NCBI GenBank assembly: GCA_022495995.1 | Contig: JAFEMH010007527.1 | Coordinates: forward strand, 22,421-86,420 | Origin: Adenophora triphylla var. japonica | Taxonomy: Eukaryota; Streptophyta; Magnoliopsida; Asterales; Campanulaceae | DNA length: 64,000 nucleotides | Reading direction: 5' to 3' | Program-made: the position numbers and the translations under genes | The notes under the pieces: generated by a model | What the model saw: only the letters and a program-made list of their open reading frames with translations | Database searches by the model: none | What the model was told of the DNA's origin: nothing | In this document: in pieces, positions 44,598 through 55,300 of the stretch | Layout of the letters: every line of letters starts with the position of its first letter | Position numbering within the stretch: the first letter of the stretch is position 1

Positions 44598-45162
44598 TGT
44601 TGGGTTTGGAGTCAAATCGTGAAGGAATTTCGCAGGAGCAGTTTCTGACCATGTGCGCGACCGCGCTGAGGGCCAGAGCGGCCGCGCTGGAGTGTCGAGC
44701 AAGGAGCTGGAGTTTCTGGATATTAGCGCGGACGCGCTTGTAGGGAGGGCGGCCGCGCTTGCAGTACGATTACGGGCGATTCGGTTTCCTATTTTGATCG
44801 GTTTTCCTCTTGGATTTGGGATTCCTTGTGGCTTGGCAATTTTTGGGAAGACTTGTTAAGGAAGAAGAATACTTTCTTAAGTTAGGAATCCTTTTATTGC
44901 TAGGATTTGATTTCTTGTATCCTATAAATACATGTGGTAGCCTAGAAACAAATTGGTCTTTGTGATTGTAACATCTGAAAATATTAGAGAGAATATTTTG
45001 GCTTGGTAGCGCCCCCGGACGTAGTTGTTGTTGCAACGAACCGGGTTAACAATTCTTGTGTGTTCCTTTGTGTGATTTATTTTTCGTGTGTGTTACATCT
45101 TATTTATTCATTCTCAAGGCTTGATCCGTTATTCATTGCGCAAGAACGTGATTTTCACAACA
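44598..45162 (+). repeat. 5' LTR of the gag-only copia element
   Basis: TGTTGGGTTTGG to TTCACAACA, with TATAAATA at 44923-44930. Around 44650-44760 there are repeated gcgcggacgcgc/gcggccgcgctg motifs, a CpG-rich patch unusual for this AT-rich area. The PBS, cggtatcag, starts at 45165. Confidence 0.9.
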
Positions 45163-45214
45163 AGCGGTATCAGCTCTTGGTTTCGTCGAATCATTGCTTG
45201 GGTTATCTTTTGCT

Positions 45215-45956
45215 ATGGATTTCTTGGGAGCTTTGGAGGATGGTAATAAGGTGTTGATCGAAAAGTTTGATGGGACGGATTTCAATTTTTGGAAGACGCA
45301 GATCGAGGATGTTTTGTGGAACAAGGATTTGTATCTACCATTAAAAGAAAAGCCGGATGACATAGAGGAAGCAAAATTCGAAATCTTGGATCGGAAAGCG
45401 TTAGGGCTTGTTAGGCAAACGTTGACCAAGGATGTCGCGAAGAATGTTTTGGAGGCGAAGACTACCATGGAGATGTTGCGAGATGTTGGCGAGCATGTAC
45501 GAGGCACCATCGGCGGCGAACAAGGCTCATCGATGAGGAAGGCTGTTGAACATAAGGATGGTAGAGGGCATGTCGGCGACAAAGCACATAAATGAATTCA
45601 AATCTACTGCGACCCAACTGTCTTCCGTGGCTGTTACTCTTGATGATGAGGTACTAGCGTTGATTTTACTTTCTTCTTTACCGGAAAGTTGGGATACGGC
45701 TGCGATAGCGATTAACGTTTCAACGGGAAAAGTGAAGTTGAAGTTTGCGGATGTCGTTGATGTGATTCTTGGCGAAGAAATTCGTAGAAAGAGTAAGGCA
45801 GGGACATCGGGGCTAGCACTGAATATCGGTGAAAAGGGTAAGAGTGGCAAGAAGGTGATTACTTGTTACGATTGTGGGGAGAAGGGGCACTTTAGGAGAA
45901 GTTGTCCGAAGCGGTCGAGCGGAAGCGAAGGAATTGAATGTTCTTTGAAGAGTTAG
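45215..45956 (+). pseudogene. copia gag with CCHC zinc knuckle
   Basis: ATG at 45215 opens MDFLGALEDGNKVLIEKFDG. The first frame reaches the end of the UBN2 domain (LGLVRQTLTKDVAKNV), then a shift near 45490-45545 moves into KHINEFKSTATQLSSVAVTL and LILLSSLPESWDTAAIAIN. The nucleocapsid knuckle CYDCGEKGHFRRSC is at about 45864-45905 with all three Cys and the His. Gag binds the packaged RNA. Confidence 0.85.
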
Positions 45957-45989
45957 CGGATGCATTAATCTTGGGTGGGAGCGATTCAA

Positions 45990-46705
45990 CGGATTCGTGG
46001 GTTTTGGATTCGGGCTCGACGTTTCATTCGTGCACTAGTGCGAAAGGATGGAGCAGTACATTAGGGTGATTTTGGGGTTGTTCGTTTGGGAGACAATAAT
46101 CCGAGTCAAGGTCATTGGAAAGGGGTAGTTCGGGTCAAAGCAACGGATGGGACTGTTTTGCGGCTACGTGACGTGCGACATATTCCGGATTTGAAGAGGA
46201 ACTTGATTTCCATAAGGCAACTTGATAAGGAGGGTTGTGTGGTGACCTTCGGTTGTGGGACATGGAAGATAAACCGCGGAGCTAGCTTGGTGGCTCGTGG
46301 CGGGGTGGAAAATATGTTGTATACCACATGCAACATGAGTCGTTGGGGGAAACGAAGGCGAATCCCAATGATGAATGGTGGTGGCCGAGATCGCCATGGT
46401 GGGAGAAATTTCACTAAACGGTATGTTGATAGAAAATTGGGTAATGAAGTCGGCCGACGCGGAGCCAATTTGGTCAACATGGGAGCGGGATCTAGAACGG
46501 TGATGCGATGGGTTGCAAAGAACACACAAAGGTTCCAAGCTTGTGATTGTGTGGGGCACGTGGATTCGCGGCTGCTCAGGATCGATAGTTAGCAAGCAAG
46601 TGAGCGGGGATGTGCAGGGAGGATCATTCGGAATGAAGACTCGGAGCATGGTAGAACCGACAGTTATGTTGAAGCGTTGCTCAGCTTCAACTCACTTGGA
46701 TAACT
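45990..46705 (+). pseudogene. copia protease remnant and degenerate tail
   Basis: WVLDSGSTFHSCT near 46000 is the copia protease active site, soon followed by a stop. A new frame from 46086 reads RVKATDGTVLRLRDVRHIPD and LKRNLISIRQLDKEGC, the conserved end of copia protease. After about 46310 the frame is open but unrecognisable (Arg/Gly/Asn rich) and contains no integrase or RT motif. Confidence 0.7.
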
Positions 46706-46810
46706 AGACAAGAGGCCGGGCACTACCAACGCATTAGCTGGCCACTGAAAACTGAGATTTGTTTGTTTCAAGACGAGGTATCATGGATGGTTTGTCTCCA
46801 GGTGGGAGAT

Positions 46811-47359
46811 TGTTGGGTTTGGAGTCAAATCGTGAAGGAATTTCGCAGGAGCAGTTTCTGACCATGTGCGCGACCGCGCTGAGGGCCAGAGCGGCCGCGC
46901 TGGAGTGTCGAGCAAGGAGCTGGAGTTTCTGGATATTAGCGCGGACGCGCTTGTAGGGAGGGCGGCCGCGCTTGGTACGATTCCTCGGATCGATTCAGTT
47001 TCCTATTTTGATCAGTTTTCCTCTTGGATTTGGGATTCCTTGTGACAGCAATTTTTGGGAAGACTTGTTAAGGAAGAAGAATACTTTCTTAAGTTAGGAA
47101 TCCTTTTATTGCTAGGATTTGATTTCTTGTATCCTATAAATACATGTGGTAGCCTAGAAACAAATTGGTGCTGTGATTGTAACATCTGAAAATATTAGAG
47201 AGAATATTTTGGCTTGGTAGCGCCCCCGGACGTAGTTGTTGTTGCAACGAACCGGGTTAACAATTCTTGTGTGTTCCTTTGTGTGATTTATTTTTCGTGT
47301 GTGTTACATCTTATTATTCCTCCTAGCTTGGATCCGTTCCGCTGCGGTAATTCACAACA
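46811..47359 (+). repeat. 3' LTR of the gag-only copia element
   Basis: It matches 44598-45162 with several small block changes, at 46970-46995, 47045 and the last 40 bp. TATAAATA is at 47135-47142. Confidence 0.9.
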
Positions 47360-47572
47360 GTTCGAAAATGATGAAGTGAAAAAACCCTGTCCTCGGCCAA
47401 TGAGTTTGGGTGATGTCACGTTGGGTCCTGCTGTTAATTTATAGTCAACTATCACAAACAAGTCGAATAAATTTGGTGTGACCGTAATGTTGGGGGCACG
47501 GGCAACAACGACCAGTGCTCCACTACCACACGTGGCTCGTAATAAAATTGGAATTGGACAATCTTTTGAGAA

Positions 47573-48840
47573 TATTTCTCCTGGTTGTAAAGACTGATTT
47601 CATTATTATTACTCCCTCTATCTCCAATCTTTCTTTTATTTTCCAAAATTGAATACTTTTCTTTCAGATAACTTTGATTTAGTATGATTTTTTTTTCAAT
47701 TTTTTTTCATAATTCTTTATATTTTTGGAAAAACTAAAATTTTAAAAGTAAATAAAAAAAATGTTTATGATTATTTTCAATTAAAAGATTTCAAAATTAT
47801 CCCTAAACTCAAAACGAACATTCACTTTAAGACCGAGGGATTCACTTTAGGACGACTGAAGGAGGAGTAACTATTTCATTTTTTTTCCCTCTTAGTTGTG
47901 AAGAGTGGTTTGATAATTGTCAAGCCATTTTAATACGTAAAATCTAGGGAGAAACGCGTTTCTCCATAAGTTATGGAGAAACGGGTCCCGACATGTCGCG
48001 CGACAATGAGCTAGATAGCCAGAAACCTATGAAAGTGATATCCAGAAACCTTCAAATGAATATCCGTAAACCTTCAAAATGTTTCGGATATACATTTGAA
48101 GGTTTCTGAATATCGAAAACCTTCAATAGCAATTTCTGGATATGCCCTAACACATTTACGGATATGCACCTAACAGTTTTACGGATATGCACCTAACAGT
48201 TTCTGGATATACATTTCACATCCTTCTGGCTATCAAATACAAAGCTTCTGGATATCAACTGCAAAGCTTCTGGCTATCAAATGCAAAGCTTCTGGATATC
48301 CAGAAGCTTTTGGTCTTGGCCTTGGGTTTTTTTTTTCTGGATATACATTTCACATCCTTCTGGCTATCAAATACAAAGCTTACGGATATCAAGCTTGCAA
48401 AGCTTCTGGCTATCAAATGCAAAGCTTCGGATATCCGAAGCTTTTGGTCTTGGCCTTGGGTTTTTTTTTTTCTGGTTATCAAATGTAAAGCTTCTGGCTA
48501 TGAAAAACACGTTTCTCCATAGTTATGGAGAAACGCGTTTCTCAGCAGACGCACTCATTTTAATACGGCAACATTTTAATAATTCGATATTTTATTTGAC
48601 CATCTAAAAAGAGAATTTGTCTTTTATTAATGTCACTATTGGCTACCCAATTTAATGGCGTGCATGGTGTTCTACATTTTATCAAATTTTATTCTCTATT
48701 CCAAATGTCCATTTATCCGCAATTTTTTTGTGTATATTTTTGATCGTTCAAATTTGTCTCATTTAAAATTAAAATTACAATTTTAATTAAAAAAATATAA
48801 TATTTATTTAATCAATGAAACTCACTTTCACACTCAAAAC
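47573..48840. repeat. duplicated intergenic segment, copy 3, with an intact Stowaway MITE
   Basis: The Stowaway MITE occupies 47612-47867 (ctccctctatctccaa to gactgaaggaggag, TA on both sides). The surrounding sequence matches copy 1 (22990-23115 and 35279-35740). A palindrome-ended MITE interrupts it at 47938-48555. Confidence 0.75.
47938..48555. mobile_element. palindrome-ended MITE with internal repeats
   Basis: It is flanked by a 12-bp direct repeat cattttaatacg (47926-47937 and 48556-48567); the uninterrupted site is seen at 35550. Near each end is gagaaacgcgtttctc followed by cataagttatggagaaacg or its inverse, so each end is itself a hairpin. The interior repeats agcttctggctatcaaatgc and cttttggtcttggccttggg units twice to four times. 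There is no coding capacity. Confidence 0.7.
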
Positions 48841-48844
48841 AAAT

Positions 48845-49369
48845 GACGATCAGAGCCTGCCAGCTAGGAATACGTGCAGAAAATGACGATCAGAGCCTCC
48901 TTGGTCAATATCAAGACAAGGGGAATGGGTCTCCCTACCCTTGATCACTTCCTACTCGACATTCATACATGCCGATCAAACGTAATATGCTGAGTAGCTT
49001 GCCAGCTAGGAATACGTGCAGAAAACTTATATGATCCTACTAAAACAAAGACTATGGGGAAGTTATAATACAACTAGAATTATAATCCCCCTCTCACACA
49101 ATTTCCTATAAAGGATGGACTCTATATCCCACACCTATAAATACAAGCAATAATTCACATAATTTTGTTAACACAGCTTTTGACTCTCAATTCTTGTCAA
49201 TTGATTTGCTCTCTATATAACACCAATTCTTACTCTAAGGTTGGAGGGTATTTGCCGGTGAAGACCCGGCTCAGTTTACGTGTTTGTTAATCTTTTTCAG
49301 GCTATTCGAACATATAGGATACAAACTGCCGCTGGATATAGGCTGATTCGAACGTTTTTGGCATCATCA
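48845..49369 (+). repeat. 5' LTR of the plus-strand gypsy element (about 525 bp)
   Basis: The right end is fixed by GGCATCATCA followed by GT and the PBS TTGGTTCCATTGTCGAGAAC (49372-49391). The left end is probably TGACGATCAGAGCC, which occurs twice 38 bp apart (48845 and 48883), so the start is uncertain. TATAAATA is at 49136-49143. Confidence 0.7.
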
Positions 49370-49442
49370 GTTTGGTTCCATTGTCGAGAACGATCGTCTC
49401 TGACCTTTGAATAGTCAAAAAAATTATGCTCCGTTATCCTAA

Positions 49443-51242
49443 TCCTAATGTAAGAAGGACACACTGCTAGCATCACTCATGATCAGGATAACCCTCTCAT
49501 GGAGGAGACTCATGGTAATAATAGGGCTGCTATTCCTCTTGCCAATGGGGAACTGTCGCCTCCTCCACCCTTAAACGATGGGCTGCCTCCACTAGGAATG
49601 AACCTGCGTTCTAGTGGACAGTCAGTAACCGAGTTGATGCTGCCAAACCCTCCCCGTCGTATACGACAAGGAAGACCTCCTGGTAGTCAGACAGGGAGGA
49701 ATGCCCCCAGGGAGGCACGGGGATATCTCCTCCACAGATTGATCACATGACTCTCTTACATCGCCAGATGGACACTCTGCAATGCATTTATGAAACACAA
49801 AAATGCCTTGATACAGTTGGATCCTGAACACTCCCTGGCTGAATTCATAAAACCAACGAGTACTAAAAATTCCCTTGGGGGGAAAGTCGTTTTGATAGGC
49901 GTGGTAGTCGGGGGAATAGAGAAAATCTTCCTTCTAGCCAAAATCCCCCTCATCATGACATTGCTGGTATATCGAAGCAAAACCCCCCACCAATATGTCC
50001 CTCTTCGTCATAAGGCTCCTGTGCATGGAAACACACGAAACAATGAAGATTTTAGAAATCAACTGAATAATCAAAGAGAACAGGAGGTTAATTCAACTGA
50101 CCTAAAAGCAAGGATCGGTCAAGCTAGGCAAAAACCCATAATCGTCATAATCCTCCTCCTCGGCATAGGAGCCCTGCTCGACCTAGGAGTCCTCCTCGGC
50201 ATAGAGGCTCTCCTCGTCGTATGACTCCTCCCTGTCCAGAGATGGCTCCAAGGAAGGACATAACACCTCCTCGTCATTTCAGACCAGTAAATGGCAGAGC
50301 ACCATCTGGACATAGGGATATTCACCAGCAACATGAGTAACAGAGTCGAGTGAATGGGCAAAGAGAAAAAGAAAGGTCCCATCGCAGTTCTCACTTTAGC
50401 TCGGAGATCTATGTAAGGTATACTCTCCTCTTAAAAAAGAGAATTGATGAAAATGAAATGGGGAGAAAGGAAGTGGATGATGATGATACCAGTACCACTC
50501 GTCCTTTCTACCAGCGGATTAATGATCTACCGCCTAATCTTGCTCTCAAAATCCCCAGTTTTGAAAAGTTCGCGGGAACAACAGACAAACAAGACCATGT
50601 GCAAATTTTTGAATCCACTATGGCTCTCCTCACCAAGGCTGATGACATTCTCTACAAAGCTTTTGCAAGTACCTTCTCTGGAACAGCCCTGTCCTGATTT
50701 CGTGAGCAAAAGAAGGGAAGCATTAACAACTGGAAAATCATGAGGAGGAGGTTCCTGGACCATTTTGGGATAGCTGGGAAGAGAAAGAAAAGACGAATAG
50801 ACCTTGCTAACATTGGGCAAGGAAAAAATGAAAACACTATAAGTTATTACAATCGGTTCAGAGCCATGACTGACCAGGTAGAGGAAAGCCTAACTGACCG
50901 GGAAGTGATTGTCTGCTTCAATTCCGGATTAAGATTCGGACAATTAATCTATAAACTCTCTGCCAGAGAGCCTAATTCAAAATCTGATTTATATAATGTG
51001 GCTTATTCCATAGCTATGACAGAAGAAAAAAGTGAGAAGAGGTCTGAAAAATCAAAATCTGACGCAACTGGTACCAAGCAAACCTCCAACGGAAGTAACA
51101 ACAAGGGAAAGAATAGGACTCAGGCTACTGAAAAAGCCGAGGTATTCACCCCACTCACTAAACCTATCACGGAGATCATGCAATTGGTGAACCTATCTGA
51201 TCCCAGACCACTCAACGATAGGTCTAAACATGTCCGAAACAA
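49443..51242 (+). pseudogene. gag of the plus-strand gypsy element
   Basis: The N-terminal part is Pro/Gly/Arg rich (ELSPPPPLNDGLPPLGMNLR). The core lies at 50508-51000: FYQRINDLPPNLALKIPSFE, HVQIFESTMALLTKADD, RRRFLDHFGIAGKRKK and SYYNRFRAMTDQVEESLTD. A TGA at 50696-50698 replaces the usual Trp before FRE. EVFTPLTKPITEIM near 51140 marks the end of the gag core, before the knuckle, where the CACTA-like end starts. Frame shifts occur around 49740-50340. Confidence 0.75.
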
Positions 51243-51263
51243 CACAACCAGAAACTGGTGATT

Positions 51264-51870
51264 TAGCGACGGAATTAACAGCGACGGACTCATTCCGTCG
51301 CTATTTAGCGACGGAAATTCAGCTTTAGCGATGGAAAGATTTTGACGCCAAATTTACCGGCGGAATTAAATTCCGCTGCTATATTCCGTCGTTAAAACGA
51401 ATATTCCACAAATATTTGTTTTATTACCGCCACTATTTTGGCGCAAAATTTATCGACGGAATATTCCGTCGCTAGGTCTTTATCAGCGACGGAATAATTT
51501 CGCCGGTGAAAAGTTAATATTTTTTTTATTTATCAGCGTCGGATATATAACGACGGTGAAAATAAATTTTTTTTTAATACACCGACGAAATATTTCCGAC
51601 GCTGATAAATTAAAAAAATTAATTTATCAGCGTCGGAAATATTCCGACGGTGAAAATAAATTTTTTTTTTGATATATTACACCGACGGAAAATTTCCGCC
51701 GCTGAATAATTAATTTTTTTAATTTACCAGCGCCGGAAATATTCCGACCCTGAAATTAAATGTTTTTTTATTTTTTTTAAATTAAACACCGACTGAATAT
51801 TTCCGCCGCTGATAAATTAATTTTTTTTAATTTATCAGCGACGGAATATTCCGTCGCTGATAATAAAATG
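51264..51870. repeat. CACTA left subterminal palindromic repeats
   Basis: About 15 copies of tcagcgacggaatattccgt-like units (variants cagcgtcggaaatattccga and caccgacggaaaatttccgc) alternate in orientation, separated by aaattaattttttt spacers. Each can form a hairpin. Confidence 0.85.
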
Positions 51871-51941
51871 TAATTTTTGATTATTTTTAGAACTAATTAA
51901 CAAAATAACAAACTAAAAAACATTAAAATATTTAACTACAC

Positions 51942-52345
51942 CCTAACCCCTAACCCATAAACCCTAAACCCTAACCCCTAACCCATAAACCCAAAACCCT
52001 AACCCCTAACCCCTAAAATCTAAATCCTAAACCCTAACCCCTAAACCCTAACCTCTAACCCCTAAACCCTAAACCCTAACCCCTAAACCCTAAACCCTAA
52101 CCCCTAAACCCTAACCCCTTACCCCAAACCCTTAGACCCTAAATCCTAAACCCTAAACCCTAAACCCTAAACCCTAACCCCTAATCCCTAAAATCTAAAT
52201 CCTAAACCCTAAACCCTAACCCCTAACTCCTAAACCCTAACCCCTAAACCCTAACCCCTAAACCTTAAATCCTAAACCCTAACCCCTAACCCCTAAACCC
52301 TAACCCCTAAACCCCAACCCCTAAACCCTAAACCCTAAACCCTAT
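51942..52345. repeat. interstitial telomere-like repeats, C-rich strand
   Basis: Mixed ccctaaa and ccctaacc units, with aacccataaa and aaatctaaatcctaaa variants, cover about 400 bp. The canonical plant telomere unit is CCCTAAA. The end at 52345 joins directly to the tatagtg/tataggg array. Confidence 0.95.
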
Positions 52346-55300
52346 AGTGTATAGTGTATAGGCTATAAGGTATAGTGTATAGGGTATAGGGCATAGTGTA
52401 TAGGGTATAGTGTATATGGTATAGGGTATAGTGTATAGGGTATAGGGTATAGTGTATAGGGTATAGTGTATAGAGTATAGGGTATAGGGTATAGTGTATA
52501 GTATATAGGGTATAGGGTATAGGGTATAGTGTATAGGATATAGTGTATAGGGTATAGGGTATAAGGTATAGTGTATAGTGTATAAGGTATAGTGTATAGT
52601 GTATAGGGTATAGTGTATAGGCTATAGGGTATAGTGTATATATAGGGTATAGGGTATAAGGTATAGGGTATAGTGTATAGGGTATAGGGTATAGGGTATA
52701 GTGTATAGTGTATATTGTATAGGGTATAGGATATAGGGTATAGTGTATAGGGTATAGGGTATAGGGTATAGTATGTAGTATATAGTGTATAGGGTATAGG
52801 GTATAGGGTATAGGGTATATGGTATAGTATATAGTGTATAGTGTATAGGGTATAGGGTATAGGGTATAGGGTATAGTGTATAGTATATAGTGTATAGTGT
52901 ATAGGGTATAGGGTATATGGTATAGGGTATAGGGTATAGTGTATAGGGTATAGGGTATAGGGTATAGTGTATAGCGTATAGTGTATAGGGTATAGGGTAT
53001 AGGGTATAGGGTATAGTGTATAGTGTATAGTGTATAGGGTATAGGGTATAGGGTATAGTGTATAGGGTATAGTGTATAGTGTATAGGGTATAGGGTATAG
53101 GGTATAGGGTATAGGGTATAGTGTATAGGGTATAAGGTATAGGATATAGGGTATTGTGTATAGGGTATAGGGTATAGTGTATAGGGTATATGGTATATGG
53201 TATAGTGTATAGGGTATTGGGTATAGGGTATAGTGTATAGTGTATAGTGTATAGGGTATAGGGTATAGGGTATATGGTATAGGGTATAGTGTATAGGGTA
53301 TAGTGTATAGTGTATAGGGTATAGTGTAAATGGTATAGGGTATAGGGTATAGTGTATAGGGTATAGGGTATAGGGTATAGGGTATAGGGTATTGTGTATA
53401 GTGTATAGTGTAAATGGTATAGGGTATAGGGTATAGGGTATAGTGTATATGGTATAGGGTATAGGGTATAGTGTATAGGGTATAGTGTATAGTGTATAGG
53501 GTATAGGGTATAGGGTATAGTGTATAGGGTATAGGGTATAGGGTATAGGATATAGGGTATAGGGTATAGGGTATAGTGTATAGTGTATAGGATATAGTGT
53601 ATAGGGTATATGGTATATGGTATAGGGTATATGGTATAGGGTATAGGGTATAGTGTATAGTGTATAGTGTATAGGGTATAGGGTATAGGGTATAGGGTAT
53701 AGGGTATATGGTATAGGGTATAGGGTATAGTGTATAGGGTATAGTGTATAGGGTATAGGTTATAGGGTATAGGGTATAGGGTATAGGGTATAGGGTATAG
53801 TGTATCGTGTATAGTGTATAGTGTATAGTGTATATGGTATAGGGTATAGGGTATAGGGTATAGGGTATATGGTATAGGGTATAGGGTATAGTGTATAGGG
53901 TATAGTGTATAGGGTATAGGGTATAGGGTATAGGGTATAGCGTATAGTGTATAGGGTATAGGGTATAGGGTATAGGGTTTAGGGTATAGTTTATAGGGTA
54001 TAGGGTATAGTGTATAGTGTATAGTTTATAGGGTATAGGGTATAGGGTATAGGGTATAGTGTATAGTGTATAGTGTATAGGGTATAGGGTATAGGGTATA
54101 GGGTATAGGGTATAGGGTATAGGGTATAGGGTATAGGGTATAGTGTATAGGGTATAGTGTATAGTGTATAGGGTATAGGGTATAGTGTATAAGGTATAGT
54201 GTATAGTGTATATGGTATAGTGTATAGGGATAGGGTATAGGGTATAGTGTATAGGGTATAGGGTATAGTATATAGTGTATATGGTATAGGGTATAGTGTA
54301 TAGGGTATAGGGTATAGTGTATAGGGTATAGGGTATAGGGTATAGGGTATAGGGTACAAGGTATAGTGTATACGGTATAGTGTATAGGGTATAGGGTATA
54401 TCGTATAGTGTATAGGGTATAGGGTATAGGGTATAGGCTGTAGTGTATAGTGTATATGGTATAGGGTATAGGGTATAGTGTATAGTGTATATGGTATAGG
54501 GTGTAGGGTATAGGGTATAGTGTATATGGTATAGGTTATAGGGTATAGTGTATATTGTATAGGATATAGTGTATAGGGTATATGGTATAGAGTATAGGAT
54601 ATAGTGTATAGGGTATATTGTATAGTGTATACGGTATAGTGTATAGGGTATATGGTATATGGTATAGGGTATAGTATATAGGGTGTAGGGTATAGTGTAT
54701 AGTGTATAGTGTATAGGGTATAGGGTATATTGTATAGGGTATAGGGTATAGTGTATAGTGTATAGTGTATAAGGTATAGGGTATAAGGTATAGGGTATAG
54801 TGTATAGGGTATAGGGTATAGTGTATAGTGTATATTGTATAGGGTATAGGGTATAGGGTATAGGGTATAGTGTATAGTGTATAGGGTATAGGGTATAGGA
54901 TATAGGGTATAGTGTATAGTGTATAGTGTATAGGTATAGGGTATAATGTATAGTGTATAGGGTATAGGGTATAGTGTATAGGGTATATGGTATAGGGTAT
55001 AGATAGGGTATAGGTATTGGGTATAGCGTATATATAGGGTATAGTGTATAGGGTATAGTGTATAGTGTATAGGGTATAGGGTATAGGGTATAGGGTATAG
55101 GGTATAGGGTATAGGGTATAGTGTATAGTGTATAGTGTATAGGGTATAGGGTATAGGGTATAGGGTATAGTGTATAGTGTATAGTGTATAGTGTATAGGG
55201 TATAGGGTATAGGGTATAGGGTATAGTGTATAGTGTATAGTGTATAGGGTATAGTGTATAGGGTATAGTGTATAGGGTATAGGGTATAGGGTATAGTGTA

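Larger units (their letters stand above)
44598..47359 (+). mobile_element. gag-only Ty1/copia element (TR-GAG type, 2762 bp)
   Basis: Target duplications gttcg lie at 44593-44597 and 47360-47364. LTRs are 565 and 549 bp, with a PBS and a polypurine tract (46800-46810, aggtgggagat). Gag with CCHC and a protease remnant are present; integrase, RT and RNase H are absent. Movement must have relied on a related autonomous copia. Confidence 0.9.
44353..47575 (-). pseudogene. dirigent-like gene remnant, split by a copia element
   Basis: Reading right to left, 47575-47360 encodes ALVVVARAPNITVTPNLFDL, then VDYKLTAGPNVTSP and IGRGQGFFTSSFSN. After the 2.76 kb copia element, 44597-44353 continues in register as SFSLLTSLNIVLQAEKY, DSRELTVIGGLGVFRLARG and ends ILKATVTILHY stop. 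These are the standard blocks of plant dirigent proteins, secreted beta-barrel proteins that steer radical coupling in lignan or terpenoid synthesis. The N-terminal third and signal peptide are missing; the upstream end joins the duplicated segment. Apart from the insertion the remaining frame is open. Confidence 0.8.
48845..51242 (+). mobile_element. plus-strand Ty3/gypsy (Tat-like) element, LTR and gag only
   Basis: LTR, PBS and gag run left to right until a CACTA-like element begins at about 51243. Protease onward, if present, lies right of the window. The PBS motif and gag sequence resemble the Retand-like element above. Confidence 0.75.

Noticed and set aside
52320..52370. Chromosome end-to-end fusion scar
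   Set aside because: A fusion of two telomeres reads TTTAGGG then CCCTAAA; here the order is reversed and the block lies between CACTA repeats.
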